A stretch of DNA of 64,000 bases from Branchiostoma belcheri (taxonomy: Eukaryota > Chordata > Leptocardii > Amphioxiformes > Branchiostomatidae), in NCBI RefSeq assembly GCF_001625305.1, contig NW_017804675.1, positions 574,027 through 638,026 on the forward strand, read 5' to 3'. Positions 1 to 13,200 of the stretch are shown piece by piece (position 1 is the first letter of the stretch; each line of letters opens with the position of its first letter). Position numbers and translations under genes: made by a program. Under the pieces are notes generated by a model. It was given only the letters and a program-made list of their open reading frames with translations. It made no database searches and was not told the origin of the DNA.

Positions 1-1
1 C

Positions 2-511
2 TTTGATAGATACTGGGCAGACTACAAAAATGGGTTTGGGAGGGTCGAGGGGGAACACTGGCTTGGACTGGATAAAATTCACAACCTGACATCCCAGAAT
101 AGCTATGAGTTGTATGTGGAGTTACAGGATTGGGAAGGGAACTTTGCTCATGCTAAATACGGTGCATTCAGCATTGGGGATGAGAGTACAGATTATACAC
201 TGAACATTGGGGGGTACAGTGGGGATGCTGGAGACTCTATGGAGCTCAATAATGGTATGAAATTCAGTGCTAGAGATGTGGAAAATGATGGGCACAGTAG
301 TAGACACTGTGCTCAGTTCTTGTCAGGTGGCTGGTGGTATAACAATTGTGGTATCTCTGTCCTGAATGGTCCCTACTACCAGCCAGAAGACTATCATGGT
401 TCTAACACAGGGGTTGGTGTTGACTGGTATTACTGGAAACTTAGCCACTACTACTCACTGAAGGCCACCAAGATGATGGTGCGACCTCAAAACTTTATCC
501 GCAAACTGTAA
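2..511 (+). CDS. Fibrinogen C-terminal domain protein (ficolin/FREP-like), 5' truncated by the window edge
   Basis: An open frame from base 2 to the TAA at 509-511 encodes about 169 residues of a fibrinogen-related domain. Seen: the family core GFG...GEHWLGLD near the start, a late cysteine pair in CAQFL...WWYNNCG, and the C-terminal YYWK...YSLKATKMMVRP block. The acidic ENDG stretch before CAQFL sits where this family binds calcium. Known: such domains in ficolins, tenascins and FREPs are usually secreted and bind acetylated sugars or other ligands. The N-terminal part (signal peptide, stalk or collagen region, first half of the domain) is outside the window, so the subfamily cannot be decided. 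It is oriented opposite to TTI1, whose last visible exon starts about 750 bp further in. Confidence 0.9.
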   Translation, partial: FDRYWADYKNGFGRVEGEHWLGLDKIHNLTSQNSYELYVELQDWEGNFAHAKYGAFSIGDESTDYTLNIGGYSGDAGDSMELNNGMKFSARDVENDGHSSRHCAQFLSGGWWYNNCGISVLNGPYYQPEDYHGSNTGVGVDWYYWKLSHYYSLKATKMMVRPQNFIRKL

Positions 512-1261
512 CTGAATTGCGGATCCTTCTTTCACTCAAACACAATGTTTGATTTGATTTAATTTGATTTAGTGAAATTGTAAATTGATACAATACACGT
601 GGCACATAGCTATAGGCAGCTGTTACTAGTGTTCTGTCCACACATAGAAACAAATACAGAGCAGAACAACACTCATTGAGTTAAGTGAGGAAAGTCGTGT
701 AAAGTGCCTTTCCCAAGGGCACAAGATCAGTGGTATGTCAGGACTCAAACCCAGGACCTCTTGGTTCCAAGTCGAGCACTCTGCCGTTACAAATGTTTTA
801 AAACATTTAGTGAGATGGATTTGGGTTATGCAAATAAAAAAGATCATAATCTGTTCAAATGGGTTTAACTGTGTGTACAACTTTGTGAATTATTTCATGG
901 AGTAAACTAAAATAAGGTCAGGACGGGTGAAATATCACAGATCTCCAAGAAAGAAACTCTGGACTAAACATGGACGTTTTCGCAGTGTTTTAAGTTTGCA
1001 ATTGAATTTAACTTAAATATTATTTCATGTAAATTGTAAGTAAGAAAGCTGCAATGGCTTAAAATACCAAGTGAACTTGAAGATAGTGACTGTCACAGTA
1101 AGATTGCAAAAAAGACAGACTCCTTAACAGGTTGAAAATGAGATTTAAGTTTTGAAGAAGACAACGTGAAGAGGTGATCATTCACTCATTTTGTCTCCCT
1201 GTCCATCTTGTTATGGAAAATCCAAAGAAAATAATAAAGAAAAAATTAAGAAATTTTGTAC
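512..1261. other. Gene-free stretch between the fibrinogen-domain stop and the last visible TTI1 exon
   Basis: No exon with family resemblance was found on either strand. The stretch holds a TTTGATTTGATT-rich tract near 545-575, a tRNA-like fragment near 731-787 and AT-rich DNA. The missing C-terminal TTI1 exon would be expected here or beyond the window edge, and it was not seen. Confidence 0.6.
731..787 (-). repeat. tRNA-like (SINE-derived) fragment
   Basis: Read on the minus strand, the segment ends in a degenerate B-box (GGGTTTGAGTCC) preceded by ACCAAGAGGTCC-type sequence. The same layout recurs at 17228-17290, 20371-20446, 53289-53352 and 56200-56252. It is probably a decayed tRNA-derived SINE rather than a tRNA gene, because no acceptor stem pairing is apparent. 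Confidence 0.45.
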
Positions 1262-4200
1262 CTGATTTTGGCCTGGTTTGTGAGAAAGGTCGTGACCTTG
1301 GGCCACACCTCCTTGAGTACACGCTTTCTGATGAAGTCACCACACACTTTTCCCATGATGCACAGGGTCTCAAAGGCCTGGAGAGGCAATAACAGAATTA
1401 TATCATATGAATTTCAGTGATTTTTTTTTTCAACTTAAAACTCTTAGCTTACATGTAATTCACATAATATTATATAATAAATACACTAACGTAAATGCTC
1501 ATTTAGTCAAAATTCGTTTTTGGAAATAGGTGCACACAAATTTTTTGGGGTGCACCATATAAAGATGATAACTACTTTCTATAACAATGATTTTACTATT
1601 TGTCTGACACTTACATGTAGATGTTGAATATGCTACATTACTATACATTTAATATCTTTGCAATGAAAAAAATTGGGTGCACAGCTCCAAATTTGGGTGC
1701 AAGAAGAAGCACATGCCATTCCTTGACAAAGACTGGAGTTGAGCAGTTATAAATGTGGGAAAATTTACAAAATGTGCAAAAAACACTAACTTTGAGTATG
1801 ACCAGGGGTTCAGAGTCCTCCATTCGGTGTACGAAGGGCTTCCAAAGCTGGTGCACCTGGAACAAGTAACGTTGATGTAATGGTTAGTGTAGCAAAGTGT
1901 TGTATTCCAACAGGTGTGATAAACAGGTGTTCTAATCTCAACAGGACTCGCACTCTAAACAGGTGTTCTAGACAGGTGTTCTAAACAGTTGCCACAGCTG
2001 TAACAGGTAGCCATCTAACATGAAGTGAAGCAAATTTTAAGTACTGTTAGTAAGTAATTCCTGATTTTTCACCATACTTTTATGTTGACTTCACAGTTTT
2101 CACAGTCACTTCTATACCACAAACTGATCATTACCGTTCACAAATGATTCGGCAACCTTCTTTTTTCATACCTGTCACTTCTGTACAATGAAGTTCCGTG
2201 AACACCAACATTTTTCTCAGACCGTGCAATTTTACTACCATGAACATGAAGTGAATTACGGTACTTTCCAGGTGTAAAGCATTGGTCCTGGATAAAGCAC
2301 AGGTGTAATTTTGCCCACCTGAGGTAGCAGCTGGTCCTGACTGTCCTGTAGAGCCACCAGCCCCTCACAGGTGAGGTCCAACACCTGCAGTCTCACCCAG
2401 GGGTCACCTGAGGACATCAGGTGCCTGCACCTGTCCAGCACCTGCAGGAATATATAGTAGCATTACAGGGGTGCATTTGTCAAGTCACGAATATGCAAAT
2501 ACCTTCAAGTTGGTTTTGCGTATATGTTAAGGTTACACTTATTTTCATTTGGTAGTATGATGTAGCATGTTTGCTATTTTTATGTTTACCGAAGGAAAAC
2601 ATATTGTTTTTACTCAGTTTCTTCTTCTTCCGTTCCAAACACTGACCTCTGACCTGGCCAATGACCTGATTTGTTGATGTCTCTCACCACGGTAACTGGT
2701 GTTGGGTTACATAATGTTGCAATTTCATGGTCTGCTCTGCTCCTGTCACCATATACTAGTAGTACATGTATGTGAATGTGTTTGAGTAAGAATTAACAGA
2801 GCAGACCATGTCCGAAGGTAAGCATTATCTCAAACAAATAAACAAACAAACCCTACCTCAAGAACGTTCTTAACATGCACAGGAACTTCCGGCTTCTTGT
2901 CAGGTTCCTCCATGGCTTCTTCATTCCCAGAATCCTCTGTGCGCTCTTTCCCATCATGCTCCACATCCGTGATGTCATCATCACCAAGGAGACCGTGTGC
3001 GAGCTGTTTTGTCCGGTGATACTCGACCAGGAAGTCTCTTATGGACTGAGGTCCCTCCACGTCCCAACTGGTCTTAGAAGGTCTCTGGGTTTGTTCTTCA
3101 CTCTGCAAAATGAGGTTTCTGGGGTTAGAATTGATTCATTCATCCATTCATTCATTCATTATGTTTACCGAAGGAAAACAATTTGTTTTTGCTCTGTTTC
3201 CTCCTCTTCTTCTCCAAACCAATAAGGTCAATGACCTGAACCAGACGTCTGTCACCATGGTAACTAGTGTTGGGCTACATCATGTTGCAATTTTATAGCA
3301 GGAGAGATTTAGACTCCTTTCTTCACGCATTGATTCAGATTCATAGTGAAAACTGTCTCCGTTTCCTTGGTTCCTGCATTGTACATGTCATTGCAGGGAA
3401 AGACGGAGCATTCAAGATGTGATGAAAATGCAAACCTTGTTTACTGGAAACCACCGGTTGATGGCTCCTACCAGAGACTTGAGAACTCTCAGGAAGCTGA
3501 CGGATCTGCTTTCGTAGTGCTGGTCCAACGCTAGCAGGATCTGTGAAGATACATGGTAGTCCCTGAACTGTCATGCCTTCAAGTACCAGAGTTATCAACC
3601 AATGATTGAGGAGGTCAAAAATGTCTTAATTTCCCTATAACTATGATTGTAGAGTGGAACTTGCTGCCACAGAGTACACTGGGGTCATCATCACTAGAAA
3701 ACAAGTTGTAACAAGTTGTTCGGTGTGCCAGCTGCCACTGCACCGCGTGCCTGCAAAGTTGGTGTGCTATGCTGAAGGACACAAGACTGAGAAACAACGT
3801 TAAGCATCTTGAAGAGATGATAGTCACCTGTTATGTCAATCCTTGTGGTATGTGGTAAATCTTCATAAAATAAAATAAAATGAAATAAAAAATAAAACAA
3901 CCTCACCTCTTCTATGGCGTCTTGAACCAGAGGAAGGATATCTTTGTCGCTGTGCTGCAGCATGACCCTGAGTACGTGCGGTGCCCGGGGGTGGAGGCTG
4001 AAGTGCCTGAGGCTGAGGGAAATGTCGTTCACCAGGTAGTCTGCGTTCTCTGCAATAAGCCGAGCCACTGAGCCGTACCCACAGCTCACACACACGGACA
4101 CAAGGGTGGCATGGGCTGTCTCACTGGGAACATAGCCAGAGAGAGTTAGCATGTACAAATGTAATCTTTTAGAACTGCAGAAACATATACATAATATAGA

Positions 4201-7200
4201 CTTACTTCTTTTCCGTCATCTCAATTTTGTTCCATGTTACATCATGTTGAGCCAGACAATCCCTGCTCTGAATCACTATTTCCTGCATTTTGAGGGGCAA
4301 ACTTTGCTGGTGCACTAAACTTAGGTTAATAATAATATTATTTCTCTTTCTTTAACTTTATATTATTAACCAGGTTAATGCATGATATGTCTCTCTATTA
4401 TATATAGTATAACTTTACATCTCAATTTCATTCATTTAGGCCATGTTGATTTCATTATATGGATGACATCCGCGCGCGCATGAATTTTCGGCCGTTTCCC
4501 AAAAAAAAAAGAAAGTTTTCATCCATACTGTAAATCGTACAAAACAGTTGCAAAATGAGCAAAAATATACCATAAGTTACAAAAAAATTAATAAAAACCA
4601 TACCAATGTCGTAGATGCCAAAATCAAACGAAAAAAGACGAAATTGTAAAGAAATGAACTTGAAGACTAGATTATTCGCCAAACCATATTCTGTGCCATT
4701 TGCTCAACCCTCATGACCACGTAGATTTCATAATGAAAAGAACGTTTTTTTTTTGCACAACTTTTTTTTTATTCGCACGCGCGCATCAGTTTTGGGGCTC
4801 CCGGAGGATGTCATCCATATAATCAAATCAACATGGCCTTATCCATCAGGATTAAGTGAAGGCATTCCTGCCAGAAACAAGGAGAAACCCTGGTACTGAC
4901 CTGATGATTGCCGAGTCGTCTCCAAGTTTCTCCAGAACAGGGTAAAGACTCTGGATAAGGAACACCTTAAAGTCTTCCCCAAGCACCTTCGAGAAAACAC
5001 CAATTCCTTCAAGTTGCAGGCATATAAGAAGAACGTTGCTGTTCAGGGTCTTATAGGAAATTTGCTGTCCCCTTGGAGATGATCTTGGCATCAACCAATC
5101 AGAAGTGTCCTTCAATGGCAATGTTGCACCACTGGACCAATCAGGAGTAGTGTTAGAAGAATCTATGTATTCTGATTGGCTGGAAGTTGGAAGATGCCAA
5201 TTTTTGGGAGAGATGTATTCCTCCAGTAGTGAACTGTAAAAAGAAAATAACTTCGAACATAAGATTAAAAAGATTAAAAAGATTCAACATATAAATTATT
5301 ACAAAACCAAGGGCAGTTAATGTTGTATGCTTAAACTTGTAAAAAGGAGTTCAACAACAGAATATATTTGCATGAAATAAACACTGATTTGAAAATTAAA
5401 AGCAATTATACATACTATTAGATACTCATTCTTCCCTATAACTAATGCAGAGTGGAACTTGCTGGCACCAAGTACAGTAGGGGCATTGTCACTAGATAGC
5501 TTTAAAGAATCCATCTGTGTTGGTAACTACATATAAAGAATTAACACTTTTGATCCAACACAAAGGGTTCTATGATCTTACCTAGAGCCTCACTGGGTCA
5601 TTCCATTCTATTGTCAAAGATCAGAGGAACTGGTCGAAAGCTCTAGGTAAGATCATAGAACCCTTTGTGTTGGATCAAAAGTGTTAATTCTTTATAATTA
5701 TATAGCTTTAATTTTAAAGAATGTTTAGAGTTAGATGTTCAAGGGTTAGGTGTAGAGCTGTGTACCTAAACAAATTTTAGGTACAGGTACAGGTACAGGT
5801 ACACAGGTTTAGGTACAGGTCCGGACCTGAACCTGTACCTGAACAATTCGACCAATTTATATGCTCTTCTGAACTCCTTCAATAACAAAAAAAAAACATA
5901 AATAAACTTGATAGTTAAGGTTTATTCTTTGTTTATGGCGAATGCTCAGATAAAATATAGGCAAAACTAAGTTGTTTTTGTTTTCATGAACACACTGTCC
6001 TTACACAGGGACCCATTGTGGACCAGCTATTTACACATTTGAGGTCACAAATAGGCATAAAATTAGTGTGAAATTGTTTAGGTACAGTACCGGTACTGAG
6101 GGATTAGGTATTTTGGACCTGTACCTAATCAATTTTTCCGGTACAGTATCGGTACTGCGTACCGGTACACAGCTCTAGTTAGGTGTCACATATTGTTCGA
6201 TGTAATGTAGCCAGCTACTACGTGAATATAGACATCATCATCATCATCATCATCAGTCACCCTCCGAAGAGGTGGAGCGGACAAGTTTGATCTCCAGAAC
6301 TGCTTGTCATTCATTGCTGAAATAAGTTCCAGGCCCTCCAAGCCTGTTTCAGTTTCTATAAGTTTCTTAAGTGTCATATTTGGGCGTCCAACTCTTCTCC
6401 TCGCTTCAGGGCTCCAAAGTAGAAGCCTACTGGCTGGTTCTTTACTACGTAAAACATGACCGGCCAAGCTCAGTCGTCGACGTTTAACTACTGTTACAGT
6501 AGTGGCATTTGGTAATGACCCATATAACTGCTCATTAGTAGTATGTTTCCACCATGGTGTATTGAAAACTACTCGCAGCATCTTTGTGTAGGTTCCATTT
6601 AGTTTTCTAGAGCGTGACATACTGATAACCCATGATTCTGACCCATACAAAAGAATTGTTTCAATGCATGCTTTGAACACTTTGATCAACAATATGGACA
6701 TAGTACCATATAATGTCTGTTGTTTCCTCACTGGGTGGCCTGGCTGGTACCTCTGGGATCTCAGTTCCAGTGGAGCCCAGCAGAATCTGGCTGAGAATGA
6801 GAACTGCCTGTTTTCTGTGCAGGGACGACTGCTGGCACAGGTCCAGGAAATGGTCCACAAGCAGAGAAAGATCACCTACTGTATAACAAAACACAAAATG
6901 TGCATGGAGTAAACCCTTAGTGTCAATCAGCAAAGTAACTCTTGGAAATATCTGTAATGTTACTACAGATGTGTATATTATTATTAAGTAAAAGTGTGGA
7001 GTAGCCATAACATTAACTGTGAGGAACTAAACATACTACACACATCACATGGGTGCAATTTTAAAAATTCTTATGTCTTTGATTTTGATACTATGCTAGA
7101 TTTCAAATCCGTCAACACTTTCAATCCAAATTTGAAATCTCAGGCATTAATATTTTATCATTGATGCTTGCAATAAAAACTAGAAAATCACAAGTTGTGT

Positions 7201-10200
7201 AATTGAAGTTCCTTTTTTCTTTAGGTGACAGTAATTCTATTCTTCAGCTCTTAATCACCTATACCCTGTGGACTCACCCATAACAATGATAGTTTCAGTG
7301 ATCTACACCACAACCTTACCATAATACCCCAGAACATTTTGTTGTGCTTGTGTATAATTGTTTAAAAATATTCGTCAAAACTTACCATAGTACCCGAGTA
7401 GTTGGCAGATCTGGCTCAGTAGTTGGTAAATACGAGGATCCTGGAAGTGTTGGAAGCGTTTTGTCCTGTTTGTCAGGACGTACTGACCGGCGGGGGGACA
7501 GTCTAACGGTACAGCTGACGTGGTGCTGCTCACAGTAACGCCTGGAAAACCTGAGGTAGGGACGCAAGAAACACATGTGGCATTGTTTTCACTTTTATTT
7601 ATTGTACAGGTAGAGGTTCACATGGCCAGGGTATGTATAAATGGGCTCTTTTAGACCTACTGGGTATTCTACACCATTTAAGTTCATGCCCAGGGAGGAA
7701 GATAGAGAAGTTTGGGAAAATATAATAAATGAAGTAAAATATCAACAAGAACAAAGAACAAGAAGGGTGGAGAAAAAGGTTCTCAGATTTTCAAAGGTCG
7801 AATACTTGAAATAAGGGCTAAATGAGATGAGATATATATACATGTACCCTTGGCCCTCAACCAACGGCAACACACTGTAACAGTGAGTGCACAGTTTTGA
7901 GTTTTTTTTCCACTGGCAAAGACATGACTGTGTACTTACCACAAAATACAATGTATCATTGGAAAGTTAACCTTAGGCCATTAGTGACTCAATGAGAATT
8001 AGTTTGTTTAACGTACAATCAAACTGTACCTCTGAGTAGGTTTAGATTATTAGATTAGATTACAATGTGTTGACTTTCACACTTGACTTGCAAACTTGAC
8101 TTTCAAATTCTTTTATAAGGCTGGCTGTTGGCCTTCTCCATTTCCTCACCCTCTACAAAGGGCTGTGAACTGTTTGACAATGCCGGTAGTCTTGAGTTTC
8201 AGAATAATAGTTTTACGGCTGTTTTAGACTTCACTATTGGCTCTGCGTTGGTAACATCAACAACACTCAGGTATAAAAGAAGGTGGCATTTGCTGGTGCG
8301 TCAGAGCTGCAGTTGAGACAGTTGTTTCCAGATCGCTGTGACCACAAGAGCTAACCATGGACGTGAGAGCAGTGCTTGTGATGCTGGCTGTCCTGATGCC
8401 CCTGCTGCAGGCTTCAGGCCAGACGGTCAACATCAACCTCAACATTGGGGGCAGCACAGGAGGGAGGGGCACAGCAGACAAGAGTCAGGTAGGAGCTGCC
8501 TATCAACACAAATGTAGTACATTTCTTTCTTTGTCAGTAATTATAAGGGTATAAGGACAGTATGGCTTGTTACAAACCTTGAGTGCATTTAGATTTCAGT
8601 CTGAGAAGTTTCCGGTACAAAAGGGACCATGAAAACCCTGAGCATGATATTATACTGTACTGTTAGGCCACAACAAGTAATTTTTATGGATGACATCCGC
8701 GCGCGACAAGAAAAGACTCTGATTTAATGTTTGTTTCTTACTTTGATGCAGTGATATGTGATGCTAGCTGTGTATATGTGATGTTCCCACTGAATCAAAA
8801 CCATTTGTACACTGATTGAGTCAAAATTTTAAACTGTAGGAACCTTGTTTTTTTCAGCCCGCCTTGTTTTTTTTCGCCCGCTCGCATTAGATTTGGAGTC
8901 TGGGGAGGATGTCATCCATAAAATTTACTTGCTGTGGCCTTAGTAATTAATAAAAACAAAAATTACAGAATTACATGTAGATTAGACACCAATTATTCCT
9001 GTCTTGGTCTGAGCCCAGACAGTGAGTGGGAATCTTATAACAAAGTCTGAGGTTTTGGTTGTAAACCTACTAGTAAAGTATTCCTTCATCTTTATTCTAG
9101 GATGCTGACAAGGTTGCCGAGCTGCTGAAGCAGGGTGCAGAGCTATTCCCAGACACCAGTCAGCTGGAAACACAGCTACTGGATATGACAGATACTGGGC
9201 AGGTTAGTTTATTAGTTGCCTACCGGGTCTTTTTTTATTGGGTCCATTTTCCAATCGTCATCATCGATTGACAATGGTCATCCGAGAAGATGTTTTTGTC
9301 TTTCCATTACTAGTGGTTTGTCGATTATTTATTAACATGTACGTCCCTTCACATCCAATTACAGAACATGCTCATCACTCTGTTGCTGGAACAGAACAAG
9401 GTGATGCAGGAGCGAGACAAGGAGATGCAGCAACAGATGCAGAAGATGCAGGAACAGATCAAGGATCTCACTTTGGATCACTGCATCACCAAAAAGAGTG
9501 AGTAACATAATAGTATACATGTCTTGATTTGATTTGATTTGATTTATTGAAACTGCAAACAATACAATACTCGTGGGCCACAGCACGCACACAAGACAAC
9601 ACTAGCACACAAACAAGCTTAAGACACACATTTAAACCTAAACAATATGTCACAAAAAAGAAATACAATGTACTAGTATCAGCATAGATTAGAATAATTA
9701 TATCAGCCTATCAGTCCATTTACTACTTGGCACAGTTCATGCGGTGCCTAGCCTCCAGGATGTTCTCCAGTCTGGGTCACGTCATAATAACATACTTAGT
9801 TATTATGATATCATTATGCATTTGTAGAATGCGATCTTCAGCAAAGGTTTTTGTACACCATTTTGATTTACAGAACTGTTATCTTCATTCAAGAGTTTAT
9901 GTTTTTGATAGCATAAGTGTGTATTTCTGGATGGCTTACATACTATTTCATTCTGCAGCCTGCTGCAACAAGACCCTACCAGCCTGTCCCAGTGGGTATG
10001 AATGGTTCTGTGAGAAGCCCGACATGTGCTACAAGTTTTCTACCAAGACAGGCTATAAAGACTACACCGACGCCAAGTCCGCCTGTCAGGCTGACGGTGG
10101 GCTCCTGGCTATGCCTAAAGACAAGGCAACAAACGACTTCCTGGCCAAACAGGTTAAGGGTAGATACACACTGTCCGACGCCTGGATCGGTCTGACAGAC

Positions 10201-13200
10201 CAGGTGACAAAGGGAACCTGGGTGTGGGAGGACGGAGAAAAACTGGGCACTGACTGGAACAACTGGGATACGGGGGACCCTACCTCTAATGATGATGTTA
10301 TCAACTGTGCTGTACTCGGTTCTAACAGCGTGTGGTTTCATGTTAGCTGCGGTAGTGCTCAGAATTACATCTGTGAAGCGAAGGCCACTGCTGCCCCCTA
10401 GTTTTCGCTCACTGGTTATGCACTGGAACTGCAGTGAGTAGAGGGATTGCGGCTGATAAAATTTCTGATTTTCCTTTGGTAAATAAACATAATGATTCAG
10501 GATTCTGCCAGGAATTTGACATCTAATGAGAAGTTAATGAAGAGTTCCTGAGAGGGTATACATTTGTATCTGGATTATAATGCACATCATAAAACTATGT
10601 AATTGATTAAAAAAAAGATGTCATTGAATAATAAAGAAGAAGGGTGGAGAAAAGTGTTTTATCGTTTTTTTTTTATGGTTGCCCAATGGTCAAATATCAT
10701 AGACTGAAGAGATGATGTATCTTTGGCCCTTAGCCAACAGCTACCCACTATATATATAATCTGTACAGTAAAGGTTGAATAAGGATCCTTTTGAGTTTCT
10801 TCCATTGGCAAAAACTTACATGTACGATGTACCACCAAATACATGTACATGTCATGGTATCTATACAAGTAACTTAATGACGTCATCTTTCTCTAGCAAA
10901 CAAACTTCTCTTAAAAGACTTTCATGCAAGTACAAATGTGCCAATGGAATTGACCTGGCTGTTGGCCTTCTTCGTTTCCTTGGCCTCTCACATGGCCTCT
11001 GACCTGTTTAACAATGCCAGTAGCTTTGAGTTACAGACCATTGTAAGCTTCATAGACTTCACTGTTGGCTCTGCATTGGTAACATCAACAACGCTGGTAT
11101 AAAAGAAGGTGGCGACACAACAGAGCTGCAGTTAGGACAGTTGTTTCCAGAATATTTCACCCTTGACCATGGACGTGAAAGCAGTGCTTGTGATGCTGGC
11201 TGTCCTGATGCCCCTGCTGCAGGCTTCAGGCCAGATTGTCAATGTAAATGTCAACATTGGGGACAACGCAGGAGGGAGTGGCACAGCAGACAAGAGTCAG
11301 GTAGGAGCTGTCTTTTTTCTGAAACCTGTATTTATTTTTTTTAGTCTTTTACCAACTTTTACATCAATCTGGAATTGCTCATGCATGGAGACTTACTGAG
11401 TAGGGTACAAAAAGAGGTTGTGAGAAACCTTGTGAGCATTGCTTAGTCCCCCTCAATGTCTCATACCTTACCCAGGGTAGATTTCTTTGTTTGTTACCGA
11501 TATCATGCCTAAACACAAGACCACCTGACACCCCCCCCCCCCAGTTACCATTACTAGCACATGAAGCCCACTTCATGGTCTAAGCCCAGACACTGAGAGG
11601 GATAAAGTTTGTCTTGATAAATGTTCTAGGACACTGTCATTGCTGAGCTGCTGAAGCAGACAGGGCTACATCAGGATCCTGCAACAGGCACCTGGCAGAG
11701 TCAGCTGGACATACTGGACATGTCAGACACTGGCAGGGTTAGTGTCCTCTAAATCTATTGGTGTTTATTATGTCTGTTTCTCCAGGAGAGGGTGTCCTGA
11801 GTACTGATATGCTGGACTGAAGATTCAGATGAAAGTTGGAGAACAGAGTGTATTTCTCATAACAGGTCTATGATAATTACTTTCCTTCATTTGTTCTATG
11901 ACCTTCTATTTTTGTAACAGTTATCCAAGTAAAATACAATTATTTACTATTCTATAAAAGGCATAATACATGTACATGTATGCATGGTAGGGCAGAACTT
12001 CACCTGGGCATTTAAAAACTGAATCAAATACTTACTAACAGGTGGAACTGGACTGTTGATCTGATTTTTAATTCAACTTTCTGAATGAATATATCTCAAA
12101 GTTTTCAAGTACACACCCCTTTGCATACACTGCAGGACATGGTCATCACTCTGTTGCTGGAACAGAACAAGAAAATGCAGGAGCAGATTGAGGAGGTGCA
12201 GCAGCAGGTCAAGGATCTCAAGTTGGATCTCTGCCTCACCAAAAAGAGTGAGTCTAACATGCATACCTAATACGTACAGTAGTATCTACAGCACAGGGCT
12301 TTGTACCCTTAGGCCTAGACGGTTTGATTTACTAAATAAATGACTACCTTCACAACCCATGAGAATATGTTATAAATAAATACCGTTTGCACAAATGTAT
12401 GTCTCTACCTGACTGACAGTATGTTACATTGTATGTAAGTGCAAAATATAATTATAATACTCATTCTGCAGCCTGCTGTAACAAGACCCTAACCTGTCCC
12501 AGTGGGTATGAACGGTTCTGCGAAAAACATGACATGTGCTACAAGTTTTCTACCGACTCAAAGAACTACACCAATGCCAGATCTGACTGCCAAGTTGCCG
12601 GTGGGCACCTGGTCATGCCCAAGGACCAGGCAACAAACGACTTTCTGAACAAACGGGTTAAGGCCAATTACGGCATTCATTTTTCACCCTCTGTCTGGAT
12701 TGGTCTGACAGACGAGGTGACAAGGGGAACCTGGGTGTGGGAGGACGGGACAAAACTTGGCTGGGAAAACTGGGTACAAGGGAGCCCTGACCCTAATAAT
12801 CATGTTATCAACTGTGCTGTACTACGTGTTAATAACAGTGAGTGGATTGATTTTGACTGCAGCAGTACTTTTTATTACGTCTGTGAAGTGAAGGCCACTG
12901 CTGCCCCCTAGCCAGTATTCGCTAACTGGTTATGAATTCAAACTGCAGCGAGTACAGGGATTGACTGAGGTTGATCACATTTCTGTGTTGTTTTTTTACA
13001 TTCCTTCGGTAAACATACATTTTGTAATGATTCAGGATTCTGACATCTAATGAGAAGTTAATGAAGAAGGTATATCTAATAAACATGACATACAGACTAG
13101 TGCTCTGAATATGACAGCCAACATTGTGTGTGTAAAATGTGAAGTGAATTGAAGCTGTTGTTGTCTAATAGCTGTGTACACAAGCTGTACAATTTACATG

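Noticed and set aside
1905-2000. ACAGGTGTTCTA repeats as a minisatellite
   Set aside because: Only three or four imperfect units, too short to call separately.
6186-6875. 229-residue frame considered as a host gene
   Set aside because: It is a 5'-truncated LINE reverse transcriptase fragment, with its first part overlapping TTI1 exon 11 in another frame.
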